From the NCBI RefSeq assembly GCF_003290445.1, contig NZ_CP021781.1, positions 124,001 to 188,000 of the forward strand: a stretch of DNA of 64,000 bases. Direction: 5' to 3'. The position numbers were made by a program, and so were the translations under genes. The notes under the pieces are model-generated. The model was not told the origin of the DNA and did not search any database. It saw nothing but the letters and a program-made list of their open reading frames with translations. Shown piece by piece: positions 1-9,400 of the stretch; positions within the stretch are counted from its first letter, which is position 1, and every line of letters begins with the position of its first letter. Source of the stretch: Francisella adeliensis (GTDB lineage Bacteria > Pseudomonadota > Gammaproteobacteria > Francisellales > Francisellaceae).

Positions 1-2237
1 ATTTAGATAGTCTAAATCAAGCAATGAAACAGCAGAAAAATAGAGTTAATGAGAATATTTTATTAAGCAGTATTTATCCTGAAACAATAAAGTATCACAT
101 CATATACACGGAGTATGCTGATTTAATTGCTAAAAACATATTGTTACCTTCGTTTACTGCGGCTCATAAAATGCATGAGTTATTTAGTACTACTGTGTAT
201 CTTATTTACTTTGTATATATGAATAACAATGAAATAAATAGCGATACCCAAAAGGTTATGAGCGTATTAGCGGGAATGACAGGACTATCTAGCCAACAGT
301 TAACCTATATAATTGATTACGCAAGCCCTGAAGTAAAGCAAGGTATTATGGAGGTTGCTAACAATGTTGCTAAGAGATTGTACGAGGCAAAAGATAGCAA
401 GTTAAATTATGAGCAAGAATTCGGTCATATTTTATCATTGGAAGGCTTTAACAAAAGGTATTTTGAGATTTCAGATGATAAAAGAGCTGGTGTAGTAAAC
501 AGTATTTACAGAGTATATTTAAATAAATGTTTAATAGATTCTGTTTTGCCTAAGGTTTTAAATCACTATGTTGTCTCAGGCTCTATTGATAATGTACTTA
601 ACTTGTACAGAGAAGAGTTTGAAAAAAGCTCTAAAAATATCTGTGGATCCCCAGCAATGAAAGCTATTACAGATGATATAGCTGTTGCGATTAACTATAC
701 TGAAAAAAATAGAGATCGAGCAACTAACTTCAAGCAAGTGCTTACAAGAATTACTGAGGGTCTGGATAAACTAAAGTCTAATGATGAGCCATTTAAAAGT
801 CACACGGAGCAAGAGGTTTCAGATAATGTAACTAAAATACTTATCCAGCATATAGTCAATAATATAATTAACAACTCATATAAGAGTAAAGAGCTGCCGT
901 TGGTTTCGCCAGTAAATGATGGCTTAATGATGACATTCCAGCCTAATTTCTATGATAAGAAGTTGGTTATATCGCCACAATACTCAGAAGAATATATTAG
1001 AGATAATATAGATCCGCTTGAGCAAAAGTATCAAGGGTTATCTAGAAAATTGAATACCGAATATGGCGTTAATTTGAGCTTTTTAGATGTTTTGTATGAT
1101 AATGCAATATCAAACTATACTGATAAGTATATTGCTAGCTATCAAAATTTAATTAAGCAGTTAAATGTGCAGCCAAACTTTTTAAGAAAAATATCAAATG
1201 AGGACACGTTTACATTCTATTTGATATCAATGAGCGCTGATAATTCACAATTTAATAGTTTGATCAATTTCTATAAGGACAACATTACATTTAAAGATAG
1301 TGATGATTTTGCAAAAATTAAAAACCATTTTGCTATAGAGTCAAAGTTTTTGAATTCTAAAGGCTATTCTCAATATCATCAGATATTTGCAAAATTAAAT
1401 GATTTAATTAAAGAGGAAGGTTATGTTGACACATATCAAGAAATTAAATCTGGCTATAAGCCTTTAAAGGATGTCTATAAAAAGATCGCTGTGTTAAATA
1501 CTAATACTGATAATGATTTATATGTACTTCTTAAAAAGCATCTGGATAATGCCCAACTTGCAATTCAGACAATAGCTATAAATAGAGTGATGGGTGATTT
1601 GGATAGTGGAGTTGAGTCAGAGTACTCCTATATCAATAACTACTTACCAATGAACCTAAATTACTCAAAAGTATTACCTAACGATAGGCTAATTAGTGAT
1701 ATTGGTAATACTGGCAAGATATTTACTGTTTTCAATAGTAGACTAAAGCCATTGCTTGAGTACGATACTGTTGATGATAAGTGGGATAATAGTAGCTTCA
1801 CATCTTCACAAGAAAAAAGCTATATTGCACAGTTTAATAAAGTTTATAGTCTCAATAAATTATTGTGGGATAAAGATAATAAGCCTAAGCCTATAACTTT
1901 TAATATAACACCGCTTAAGAGTGGGGGAGAGGATTATAAATTTGCAAGTATTTTCTTCGATACTAAGAGTTATGTTAATTCTTTGAATATTGATTATATA
2001 AACCCTGTCAAGATTTCTTACAACTGGTCTGCTAAGGGCCCAGTGTCTATAATCGTTGCACTTAAAAATGGAGATACAGCGGAAAGAAGTTATTCAGGAG
2101 CTTGGTCAATTCTAAAGGCTCTAAGAGATGCTGAATGTGTAAATGATGTTTGTACTTGGACTTTATCTTATAAGGATAAAAAGTATAAGGTTAAATTTAA
2201 AGTTGAGTCTACACTTTTAGATGCGATTAAAAAATAA
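1..2237 (+). CDS. pdpB: PdpB/IcmF-like T6SS membrane protein (TssM), 5' end outside window
   Basis: T6SS inner-membrane core component of the IcmF/TssM type, which works with DotU (TssL) and the lipoprotein IglE (TssJ-like) to form the trans-envelope complex. The reading frame is open from base 1, and the first ATG (24) has no ribosome site, so the gene enters from the left. About 745 residues are visible; from memory Francisella PdpB is near 1090 residues, so the N-terminal membrane segments and cytoplasmic part are missing from view. The visible part is a long soluble, Lys/Asn/Tyr-rich periplasmic-type region with no membrane segment, ending in a beta-rich IcmF-like C-terminus. The assignment rests mainly on gene order: the following genes match the Francisella pathogenicity island order from iglE to iglJ. 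iglE starts 17 bases after the stop. Confidence 0.8.
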   Translation, partial: LDSLNQAMKQQKNRVNENILLSSIYPETIKYHIIYTEYADLIAKNILLPSFTAAHKMHELFSTTVYLIYFVYMNNNEINSDTQKVMSVLAGMTGLSSQQLTYIIDYASPEVKQGIMEVANNVAKRLYEAKDSKLNYEQEFGHILSLEGFNKRYFEISDDKRAGVVNSIYRVYLNKCLIDSVLPKVLNHYVVSGSIDNVLNLYREEFEKSSKNICGSPAMKAITDDIAVAINYTEKNRDRATNFKQVLTRITEGLDKLKSNDEPFKSHTEQEVSDNVTKILIQHIVNNIINNSYKSKELPLVSPVNDGLMMTFQPNFYDKKLVISPQYSEEYIRDNIDPLEQKYQGLSRKLNTEYGVNLSFLDVLYDNAISNYTDKYIASYQNLIKQLNVQPNFLRKISNEDTFTFYLISMSADNSQFNSLINFYKDNITFKDSDDFAKIKNHFAIESKFLNSKGYSQYHQIFAKLNDLIKEEGYVDTYQEIKSGYKPLKDVYKKIAVLNTNTDNDLYVLLKKHLDNAQLAIQTIAINRVMGDLDSGVESEYSYINNYLPMNLNYSKVLPNDRLISDIGNTGKIFTVFNSRLKPLLEYDTVDDKWDNSSFTSSQEKSYIAQFNKVYSLNKLLWDKDNKPKPITFNITPLKSGGEDYKFASIFFDTKSYVNSLNIDYINPVKISYNWSAKGPVSIIVALKNGDTAERSYSGAWSILKALRDAECVNDVCTWTLSYKDKKYKVKFKVESTLLDAIKK

Positions 2238-2254
2238 GAAGAGGAAATTAGTTG

Positions 2255-2635
2255 ATGATGAAGATATATAAGCGTTTTATTTTAATATTTGTAGTAATGT
2301 GTTTGGCATCATGTTCAACAAACACTTTGAGTGTTGAGAATTCTCTTCCCAATTCAAAGCTGGTATTAGAGAAAAACCCTAGCCAAAAAGAATTTTATTC
2401 TTCTACATATGAAAGTGTCAGTCAGAATATATATGACGATAATCTTAAGATATATGTATTAAATGATGGTAAAAATAAATTCACTCTTGATAAAAGCTCT
2501 GATAAATATGCTGTTTACTTTATTTTGCCAGAATTAGCTAGTGAAGGTAAAGCTCAGACATGGAAGTATTTATTAAACTCAAGTTCTGGTGGAGAGTTTT
2601 CTATATCAGATAATGGATTAATTCAAAGAGATTAG
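2255..2635 (+). CDS. iglE: IglE-like T6SS lipoprotein
   Basis: Small outer-membrane lipoprotein, the counterpart of TssJ, anchoring the PdpB-DotU complex to the outer membrane. The N-terminus has Lys/Arg (KIYKR), a hydrophobic stretch and a lipobox L-A-S-C, giving a lipidated Cys at residue 20. Length is about 126 residues, close to Francisella IglE. Start choice: a TTG at 2252 and ATGs at 2255 and 2258 are all in frame. GAGGAA at 2241-2246 is best spaced for the ATG at 2255. It lies 17 bases after pdpB and just before vgrG, inside one transcription unit. The mature part has no other motif I recognise, so the name depends on the lipobox, size and position. Confidence 0.82.
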   Translation: MMKIYKRFILIFVVMCLASCSTNTLSVENSLPNSKLVLEKNPSQKEFYSSTYESVSQNIYDDNLKIYVLNDGKNKFTLDKSSDKYAVYFILPELASEGKAQTWKYLLNSSSGGEFSISDNGLIQRD

Positions 2636-2651
2636 AGCGAGGTTATTGAGT

Positions 2652-3146
2652 ATGTCAAAAGCAGATCATTTTGTAAATCTTGAGGATAAAGGTTTATATA
2701 TAGATGTAAAAAATGACAAAGATGGCTGTGATACTAAGATGGAATCTACAGGTGTAATAACAACCACAGCTACAGACACGATTCAATCAGAAGCAGATAA
2801 GCAGATACTTGCAAATGTTAAGGAGTCTAAAACCTCAATAAAGGAAGATGAGATATTGTTAGCAACTAAAGAAGCTAGCATCATGCTTAATAATAACAAA
2901 ATTGTATTTAAAATAGGTAATTCTAGTATTGTTATGGATAGCGGTAGTATCTCTATTGAGTCTGGTACTATAAATGTCAAAAGCAGTGCTAATACAAATA
3001 TTCAGGCAACTCAAAATGTAGGAGTGGAAGGTCTTAATGCAAATATAAAAGCCAAAGTGGCGATGAATGCAGAGGGTGTTAATGTAAATATTAAAGGTAG
3101 TGCTATAGCAAGTATTAAAGGTAGCGCTACAACTATGGTGGGATGA
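2652..3146 (+). CDS. vgrG: VgrG-like T6SS spike protein
   Basis: Short VgrG of the Francisella T6SS. It represents only the beta-helical needle of the spike and lacks the gp27/OB domains of classical VgrG proteins (which exceed 600 residues). The C-terminal half is a run of short beta-strand repeats rich in Asn, Val, Ile and Lys, as expected for a trimeric beta-helix tip. A start at ATG 2652 gives 164 residues, the length I recall for Francisella VgrG. GAGG at 2639-2642 is nine bases upstream of it, whereas the in-frame TTG at 2646 lies too close. It probably carries the PAAR-like IglG on its tip. It sits between iglE and iglF. Confidence 0.85.
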   Translation: MSKADHFVNLEDKGLYIDVKNDKDGCDTKMESTGVITTTATDTIQSEADKQILANVKESKTSIKEDEILLATKEASIMLNNNKIVFKIGNSSIVMDSGSISIESGTINVKSSANTNIQATQNVGVEGLNANIKAKVAMNAEGVNVNIKGSAIASIKGSATTMVG

Positions 3147-3153
3147 TAGTTAG

Positions 3154-4830
3154 ATGAATAGTAGCTCAGATAATCTTGAAATTTTGTATCAAAATATAGA
3201 CAAGTATTTTGCTCAGGAATATCAGAATTATGTGTCTGAGATAAACTATGTTGTAAGCAGTCTAGAAAGAATGACTCTCTTTGCTACTCGTTTTGATGTT
3301 TATAGTACGATTATTCTAATTGAGAAAGTTAGAGTAGCAACATCATTAGTTTCGTGCCCCAAGTTGGTGAGTTGTTCGACAAACATAAAAAACCATATTA
3401 TCAACATATATGTGGCTGACTGTACTCTGACTTTGCAACTATTAAAGCGATTGAAAGTCGAGTTGAAGTATTATCAAGAGCTTTTGAAGGATTATTTTGA
3501 GGAATTAATTATTACTGCTAGAAATAAAAATTGTCATGATTTTGCTAAATATATTCTTAGTAGAAAAAAAAGTTTTAATAGTTATGATGTCGCTCAAGTG
3601 AGAATTGTTAAATTAGCATCAAAGTTCCACTCGGAACAGAATTTAAATCATTTTTTAGAAGCTTTTAGTTGCTTGATGACTAGGGTTAAAACGTTTGCTA
3701 AAAACTCTTGTTCAGTAAAGCAGTATTTTCCTCTTAAAGATAATCCTATAGCTGAACTTGTTCAGCTAGTGGTTTCAAAGAAAACAGAATCATATCAAAT
3801 AGACTATAAAACTATTTCTGATAGTGAAGCTCTTTATTTGAAGGCTTACCAACAAGTGCATTCAGAGGATGAAAAATTATTTTTTTCAACGGTTTCAAAA
3901 AGCAGTTTAGTCATAAATAAATTAAGTTTGGAGTATCAGGATAATGGAGCAGTCAAGCAAAAACTAGATTACTCAATGTTTGTTGCAACTCAATATTTCT
4001 TGGATTTTGATATTAAGTCAAATATTTTGAGTTTGGATGATCAGCTACAAGAGATAGATAGAAGTAGTTTTAATGCATTTATAAATAGGCTTGCGATGAC
4101 CTCTAAGGCTTTGCCAGATATTAAGCATATTCATCAGCAACTGGGCAAGCAAGCTACTCCGTTTACAGATGTTTTTGGGAAAAATGAGGAAACAGTTTAT
4201 TTCGCAGAAGAATTATCAGCCTTAATAAATTTTTATTTTCATAAGAATGTAGCTTCAGCAAGTTATATTAATTACTTGCTTTATTCTAAAAAAACAAGCC
4301 AACTAAATAGTGTTTTTGAATTTGAGCAGGTGCTTATAGATACTGTAAAAAGTTTAAAAATAGCTAACCAATCATCGTATGCCGCGAATATAGAAAAGCT
4401 TATGCAATGTATGAAAAAACTTGATGAAATTTATATCGACCTGCAGGCCGAAGAAGATGTATTTTCAAAGAAGAGAGATTTTATATATAGACTACAGACG
4501 ATAGCTTCTAATTTTCAGCTGAAAAACTATAAAGATTTAATGGTAGAGCATGCAAAAGAAAGCAAGGCTATAGACAGCAAGCAAGTGTTAAAAAAAATAA
4601 ATAAGTATATTGATGCAGGTTCTTATGATAATGCTACATCGAGTGCTAGAGAATTGACACACTCTTTATTAATCGCGAAATATTATACGCAAGCTAAGCT
4701 TTATAACCTTTATGAAATCCCACCATTATCAGCAAAAATTCATCAAGAGCTAAGCGGCATTGACTTCAGTGATCAGCAAACTATATTTGGGCGAATTAAT
4801 GGTATTTATGAAGAATATTGGAGGGTATAG
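3154..4830 (+). CDS. iglF: IglF-like T6SS protein
   Basis: Large cytoplasmic protein (558 residues) in the iglF position between vgrG and iglG. I see no signal peptide, membrane segment or catalytic motif; it looks alpha-helical, with many Lys, Ser and Tyr and helical heptad-like stretches. In Francisella, iglF is one of the island genes needed for a working T6SS, possibly as a baseplate or assembly factor, but I cannot assign a canonical Tss letter from sequence. ATG 3154 lies 8 bases after the vgrG stop, with a weak GGTGGGA upstream inside vgrG, which suggests translational coupling. The length is near that of known IglF (about 570 residues). The name rests on synteny and size. Confidence 0.72.
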   Translation: MNSSSDNLEILYQNIDKYFAQEYQNYVSEINYVVSSLERMTLFATRFDVYSTIILIEKVRVATSLVSCPKLVSCSTNIKNHIINIYVADCTLTLQLLKRLKVELKYYQELLKDYFEELIITARNKNCHDFAKYILSRKKSFNSYDVAQVRIVKLASKFHSEQNLNHFLEAFSCLMTRVKTFAKNSCSVKQYFPLKDNPIAELVQLVVSKKTESYQIDYKTISDSEALYLKAYQQVHSEDEKLFFSTVSKSSLVINKLSLEYQDNGAVKQKLDYSMFVATQYFLDFDIKSNILSLDDQLQEIDRSSFNAFINRLAMTSKALPDIKHIHQQLGKQATPFTDVFGKNEETVYFAEELSALINFYFHKNVASASYINYLLYSKKTSQLNSVFEFEQVLIDTVKSLKIANQSSYAANIEKLMQCMKKLDEIYIDLQAEEDVFSKKRDFIYRLQTIASNFQLKNYKDLMVEHAKESKAIDSKQVLKKINKYIDAGSYDNATSSARELTHSLLIAKYYTQAKLYNLYEIPPLSAKIHQELSGIDFSDQQTIFGRINGIYEEYWRV

Positions 4831-4832
4831 AT

Positions 4833-5354
4833 ATGCTTGATGATTTAAAAAATGCTATAGAGAATACAAAGAAACTACAGTCTCAAAGTTCAGATTTGGC
4901 TAATAAAATCAATGATTTAGCAACTGAGCTTAATAATATAAAGACTATAGTTTCTCCAGTCAGCGTTAGTGCAGGAGGAGCAGCCTCTCAAGTAACATCT
5001 GTAATGGGGGGAATGCTTATGTGTAGCTTCGGTATTGCTCCCTCTAGTTATTTGAGTATAAGGGCAACGACACTGACAAGCAGCTTACCAAGCTCAAATA
5101 TTAGTGACTCTAAGATAGGAGTGAATATATTACCTTTTGGAGCATGTACTAACCCAGCAAACCCTGCAAAAATTCCATTTGTTTTTCCATGGCCATGTAT
5201 ACCGACATTAACACCATTTATACCCACAAGTCCAACGACCATGTTAGAGAAAATGCCGATAACAACAATGAATAGTAAAGCTATGTGTACATTTGCTGCT
5301 GGAGGAATGGTTAATTTCATCTCTCCTGGACAGTTCAACGCAAAAGCAACATAG
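4833..5354 (+). CDS. iglG: IglG-like PAAR-like spike tip protein
   Basis: PAAR-like protein (DUF4280 type) that caps the VgrG needle. The chosen ATG 4833 sits behind a strong GGAGGG (4820-4825) and gives 173 residues, the size I recall for Francisella IglG; the in-frame TTG at 4818 would run over that ribosome site. Residues 1-40 are a predicted helical extension typical of IglG, and the rest is Gly/Pro/Thr-rich beta structure. Four cysteines at 64, 105, 122 and 152, in M-C-S-F, G-A-C-T, W-P-C-I and M-C-T-F contexts, look like the metal ligands of the PAAR cone. It starts directly after iglF stops (4830) and is followed ten bases later by iglH. Confidence 0.85.
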   Translation: MLDDLKNAIENTKKLQSQSSDLANKINDLATELNNIKTIVSPVSVSAGGAASQVTSVMGGMLMCSFGIAPSSYLSIRATTLTSSLPSSNISDSKIGVNILPFGACTNPANPAKIPFVFPWPCIPTLTPFIPTSPTTMLEKMPITTMNSKAMCTFAAGGMVNFISPGQFNAKAT

Positions 5355-5364
5355 GAGTGTGTTT

Positions 5365-6807
5365 ATGACTGATGATAAAAATCAAGATATTACTTCATCT
5401 GAGACTGCTATGTTGACAGAAACTTTTAGTAATATAGCTCAAAATATAAAAACTGAGTTAGATGATAGAATTAATAACTATAGTAATAGTTTATTATATA
5501 AATATTATAATAATTTATTTTATTTCATACCAAAGCATTGTTTGCTTCAGATTGAGGATTCAAATTACTCAAGCTATAGGATTGTCCCAGATGAGCAGTT
5601 TTTTATTTATGATAAAAAAAGTGAACGCTCTCTCACTTATACTCCAAGGATGGAAACAAATATTCTTCCCGCTGAGAAAGTACAATGTTATAAGGTAAAT
5701 GATAATAACTTGGCTGTTAAGATTAGGCTCAAAAATAGCTTTGAGCATGATAGTTTTAATCTTTGGATAAATCCAAACCTATCTAATCGAGAAAACTACT
5801 CAATAGATGGTTTTCTTGAGGAGATTTTAAACTCGAAAACAACAGATATCTTTGCAAAGGTTATTTATAGTGATGGAAGTGAAGCTATTAAAAAGATCTT
5901 TTTATCTAAGTTGAGATATCAACTTAAACCTATTGAAAATATTGCTATAGAAATTCATTCAAGATCTATTTGTCATGGTTTTAATATTAAAATTGAAAAT
6001 TTATTTAGTTATAAGTCTGATGAAGTCAAGCGAATTACTCTTTACTTTAAAGTAAATGTGTCAGCTTATGGTTTACACGAAATAGATGACTTATTTAAGA
6101 TTAACCTCGTACCTGTGTTTAATCTTTTTGATGATTACTCGTATAGTTTTTATGCAAATAAGTTACTTTCTCAAGCAGTTATAAAGCATGATCAAGATGT
6201 AAGTGCTATACCTGTTTCCATCAATTCAGTTTATGAAAACAATAAGATCGCAGAGTTTAATAATTTTTATTTTGAAGGAGCTAATGAATATTATTTCAAT
6301 GTTTCCAAGCATAATCTTGACTATAATGTTGTTTTCCCAGACCTGGCAAATAGAAACAATAATACTAAAATTCATGTTTATGCAACATGGACACAAAATT
6401 TAGACTTATCTAATCTTATTGAAGTTAATTCTAGTTTGATAGCCTCAACGCAGTGTAAGATTAAGCCAATTAGTATCTTACCATCCAAAAGTAATTTTAA
6501 TCAGTCTTCAGCAACTATATTTAACTTAGTAGGTAAGTTGGTTTCAAATAATATATACATGAAATCTACATTTCTAAGTATCTTGAGTCTGTTGGATCTT
6601 CCAAAAGAGAAGATGGATCTTTTTGCAGAGCTTATACAAGATATTGATGTCGATGTAATAACCAATCATTTAATGATAATTACAAGTAATAAATACTCTA
6701 AAGAATCTAAGTTTTTTCTTAGATCAATTCTTAGAATGGTGTGTCAATTTATAAATATTAACTCTTTTACTTATATAAAAGAGTTTTCAATTAATGAGGG
6801 AAGGTAG
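5365..6807 (+). CDS. iglH: IglH-like T6SS protein, TssF-like
   Basis: Baseplate-type T6SS protein, 480 residues from ATG 5365, which has AGGAG (5353-5357) at good spacing. An upstream in-frame ATG would overlap iglG by about 60 bases and has no ribosome site. A segment near residues 50-100 reads like the TssF pattern: a pole-facing Ile-Pro stretch, then a beta-rich block, then aromatic/Leu residues. A later segment around residues 120-150 also fits (inference by eye). It lacks membrane segments. It lies between iglG and dotU as in the Francisella island, and its end overlaps the earliest possible dotU start. IglH in the family is about 466 residues, so this one is slightly longer. Confidence 0.75.
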   Translation: MTDDKNQDITSSETAMLTETFSNIAQNIKTELDDRINNYSNSLLYKYYNNLFYFIPKHCLLQIEDSNYSSYRIVPDEQFFIYDKKSERSLTYTPRMETNILPAEKVQCYKVNDNNLAVKIRLKNSFEHDSFNLWINPNLSNRENYSIDGFLEEILNSKTTDIFAKVIYSDGSEAIKKIFLSKLRYQLKPIENIAIEIHSRSICHGFNIKIENLFSYKSDEVKRITLYFKVNVSAYGLHEIDDLFKINLVPVFNLFDDYSYSFYANKLLSQAVIKHDQDVSAIPVSINSVYENNKIAEFNNFYFEGANEYYFNVSKHNLDYNVVFPDLANRNNNTKIHVYATWTQNLDLSNLIEVNSSLIASTQCKIKPISILPSKSNFNQSSATIFNLVGKLVSNNIYMKSTFLSILSLLDLPKEKMDLFAELIQDIDVDVITNHLMIITSNKYSKESKFFLRSILRMVCQFININSFTYIKEFSINEGR

Positions 6808-6814
6808 GCGAGAT

Positions 6815-7432
6815 ATGTCCAAACTTAAAGAATTAGAAATAGTATTAAAAGTGATTAAAAAAACAAATGAGATCGTTCAGGAAACAGAGCTTGATAATGA
6901 GCGAATAGCTTTTTTTAGAGATGAAGTGCGTAAGAATGTATTTTTTCTGCAAGAAGAGCTTCAAGAACAATATAGTGAGACAGTTTCAAAATTTGTGGTA
7001 TTTCCATTACTATCGTATGTTGATGAGAAAATCATGTTTAAGTATGAGAATGATAGCGCAAGTTTTAACTGGACATTATTGCAGTTGGAATATTATCACA
7101 GAAAAGATGGAGGAGAATATGTCTTTGAGATTATAGATAGCTTATTGTCTGATGAGATATACCCTTCAATCTGTTATAAAACAATGTACTTTATACTTAA
7201 TGAAGGTTTTCTTGGTCAGTATTATGATAATAAGTTTGATAGAGTTTTCCTTTCATATATGAAAAAGATTTCATTGGTTGTAAATAAAAACGACTATGAT
7301 ACCTCTAAGTTCTATGATGCAAATAATACTCAAAGACCCAAAAAGGGGCCTAATTTTTTTAAGAAAAGTGCTCTCAAGCTATGTATTCCATTAGTATTGT
7401 TCGGTGTGAGTCTTTTATATTTTGTTTATTAA
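6815..7432 (+). CDS. dotU: DotU-like T6SS inner-membrane protein (TssL)
   Basis: Inner-membrane partner of PdpB. A cytoplasmic helical domain is followed by a single C-terminal membrane anchor (last about 20 residues, Leu/Val/Phe-rich, ending at the C-terminus), the hallmark of DotU/TssL without a peptidoglycan-binding extension. The internal sequence F-P-L-L-S-Y-V-D-E-K and the following Asn/Trp-rich stretch match the conserved 'aaDE' region of DotU proteins. ATG 6815 (205 residues) is preferred over ATG 6794, which lies inside iglH without a clear ribosome site, but this choice is uncertain. iglI follows 12 bases after the stop. Confidence 0.82.
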   Translation: MSKLKELEIVLKVIKKTNEIVQETELDNERIAFFRDEVRKNVFFLQEELQEQYSETVSKFVVFPLLSYVDEKIMFKYENDSASFNWTLLQLEYYHRKDGGEYVFEIIDSLLSDEIYPSICYKTMYFILNEGFLGQYYDNKFDRVFLSYMKKISLVVNKNDYDTSKFYDANNTQRPKKGPNFFKKSALKLCIPLVLFGVSLLYFVY

Positions 7433-7444
7433 AGGAGTTTTTAG

Positions 7445-8593
7445 ATGAGTAAGGTTATCGATGAGTTAAAAGGAAAGACATTAGAGCTTAAGGAGAGTAT
7501 TAGTCCAATAAGTAACATTAAACTTTATGGATTATATGAAAATGCAGAGTATGAGCTGTACTTAAGTAAAGTTGTAGAGCTAATAGATAGCCAAGGGTTT
7601 ATAGACATCTATACTTTATTTTTAGCTCTTAATAGTGAGCTAAGTTTGCATCTTGGCGATTATGAAAAAACATCTCAGCTATTATCTGATTACAATGATT
7701 ATTTGAAGTTGTCATTTAATGAACTAAGTCCAGCAAACGTAAATCAAAGAAAAACGCTTTCTGAAAAAGCAGGTCATAGCTTCTTAATGTTTATGGAATC
7801 AAACCTTCAAGAAGTCTATAAAGCTGAAGATGATGATGCAAGATTAATAGATTTGGTTTTTTTAACAAAGCTGGAAGATTTTGTAAGTGTTTTTGAAGAG
7901 CTGGGGTTAATTTGTGATGATAGCTTTAAAAAAAATCTTCTTAATACGATCAATAAGTTTAAATATCTACATGATAGAAAGGAAAAGGAGAGTTTAGCTC
8001 TTCAGTCACAAGATGAAGAAGCTACAGATACCGAAAAAGCTGACAAAGATAAGCACTCTGATACTTCTATGCCTCTTTCTAATTATAAGTCATATAAGTG
8101 GCAGACTTTATTAGGGAAGATAGAAGTTTTAAAGAGTTTGGTTGATAAGGATAGGCTTTTTGAAACAGCAATAGTTTACGAGGATATTCAACAATTGCTG
8201 GAGGATTTTGACCCTAAAGAATATTTTCCAGAGGTGTTTTTCTCATTATATAAAAAAGTTGCGCCTGAGGTTAAAAAAATTCAACAAAGCATTGATTTTT
8301 ATTCAACAAGTGCTCAATGGAACATCGCTAAAAAAATGTATCAAATTGATTACGAAAGCTTTTTAAGTGATTATGAGAAAATGCCCGAAAATAATGTCAT
8401 AGGAATGCCTAGTGCAAATGAGCATTTCTACGAGAGCCAACAAGAGCCTGTTAAAAGAGATAGCTCTAGCAACAGTTTATTCGATGTTAATTTTGCGAAC
8501 ATGGATAATGTTTCTAAAGACAAAGGTAGAGCAGCACAAGCTTCAGCTGATAATAAAGTAGGCGATGAAACAGATGATGTTTTCGATTTTTAA
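7445..8593 (+). CDS. iglI: IglI-like T6SS protein
   Basis: A 382-residue protein in the iglI position; known Francisella IglI is about 384 residues. No signal peptide or membrane segment. The first half is helical. Residues about 180-205 form an acidic/Lys-rich linker (ESLALQSQDEEATDTEKADK-like), and the C-terminus is low-complexity with an F-D-F end. It has been treated in the field as a secreted or baseplate-associated island protein, and its biochemical role is not visible in the sequence. ATG 7445 has a clear AGGAG at 7433-7437. It is flanked by dotU and iglJ, each within about 12 bases. Confidence 0.78.
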   Translation: MSKVIDELKGKTLELKESISPISNIKLYGLYENAEYELYLSKVVELIDSQGFIDIYTLFLALNSELSLHLGDYEKTSQLLSDYNDYLKLSFNELSPANVNQRKTLSEKAGHSFLMFMESNLQEVYKAEDDDARLIDLVFLTKLEDFVSVFEELGLICDDSFKKNLLNTINKFKYLHDRKEKESLALQSQDEEATDTEKADKDKHSDTSMPLSNYKSYKWQTLLGKIEVLKSLVDKDRLFETAIVYEDIQQLLEDFDPKEYFPEVFFSLYKKVAPEVKKIQQSIDFYSTSAQWNIAKKMYQIDYESFLSDYEKMPENNVIGMPSANEHFYESQQEPVKRDSSSNSLFDVNFANMDNVSKDKGRAAQASADNKVGDETDDVFDF

Positions 8594-8603
8594 GGTTTAG
8601 AGT

Positions 8604-9344
8604 ATGAAAAAAATTATTGCAGATTTAAAGCCCTATGTTAGACAGTTATCTGTTAATAATTTGTTATATATATTAATAAGCAACCATATTAAAATTAAAA
8701 ATATTAGGCTAGAGCCTGTTTATGGTGATACAGTCAAAGATGCGACTATTGTCGATATTTGGAGTAGGGGTAAAACAACTTATGTTGCTATAAATGTTTT
8801 TAAAATAAAGGTCTTTGCACCTCTTCATGAAAAATATCTTATATATGAAAAAAACGACTTAACAAATGCTCTTAGCTCTCTTAAAATCGGTGTGAAAAAT
8901 TTACTTTACAGATATGTTTTTGGCAGCAGCTATTTCCAACAATTGACCAAAGACAATATATATTTAAAGGCTTTTAAGCATAGGTTAACAATCGCAAATA
9001 TTATGACAACGGCTTATAAGCAGCTCGCTGAAGATTATACAACAATAGTTGATTATGAGAGAAAGATTGAGGTTGTGGCAAATAAACCTAGTATGGTAGG
9101 TAAATCATACATTGACAGCATTTATCTAGGTACATATCGACGACAGTATATGCATATTGTGAGTATAAAGGTGTTTTTTTCATCTTGGTCGAGTCAAAAA
9201 AACAATTTAGATGAGGTAATAGAAAAACTCCAAAAACTGCAGGCTCAGGTAGAGTGTCTAGGAGTTAAATTAAAAATTGAGGCTAGCAACCTTTCTAAGA
9301 CAGCTAAAAATTCTTCATTTTATTTAGGAGATTATAGTTTGTGA
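8604..9344 (+). CDS. iglJ: IglJ-like T6SS protein, TssG-like
   Basis: A 246-residue cytoplasmic protein in the iglJ position (known IglJ is about 257). Near residues 65-115 there is a Pro-Leu-His-x-x-Tyr stretch followed by a helical region ending in L-L-Y-R-Y. By eye this resembles the conserved TssG segment (LPxHY followed by a helix ending in LxYR), so a baseplate wedge role is a reasonable inference. The start ATG 8604 lies 10 bases after the iglI stop with AAGG upstream. It ends the compact iglE-iglJ run: the next gene is 56 bases away, behind a hairpin. Confidence 0.72.
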   Translation: MKKIIADLKPYVRQLSVNNLLYILISNHIKIKNIRLEPVYGDTVKDATIVDIWSRGKTTYVAINVFKIKVFAPLHEKYLIYEKNDLTNALSSLKIGVKNLLYRYVFGSSYFQQLTKDNIYLKAFKHRLTIANIMTTAYKQLAEDYTTIVDYERKIEVVANKPSMVGKSYIDSIYLGTYRRQYMHIVSIKVFFSSWSSQKNNLDEVIEKLQKLQAQVECLGVKLKIEASNLSKTAKNSSFYLGDYSL

Positions 9345-9347
9345 AAT

Positions 9348-9373
9348 AAAATTTAGGAATTTACCTAAAATTT
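9348..9373 (+). other. A+T-rich hairpin between iglJ and the pdpC-position gene
   Basis: Arms AAAATTTAGG (9348-9357) and CCTAAAATTT (9364-9373) pair with one mismatch around a six-base loop. No T-run follows, so it is not a standard terminator. It could attenuate or protect mRNA at the junction between the structural genes and the large downstream gene, which has its own strong AGGAG (9391-9395). Confidence 0.4.
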
Positions 9374-9400
9374 GAAGTTTAAAGTAAAAAAGGAGAGTTT

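Noticed and set aside
2783-2980. minus-strand reading frame inside vgrG
   Set aside because: It lies wholly within vgrG, has no ribosome site and no recognisable domain; it is a shadow frame.
5048-5338. minus-strand reading frame inside iglG
   Set aside because: Entirely overlaps a well-supported PAAR-like gene; hydrophobic only because of the Gly/Pro-rich coding strand.
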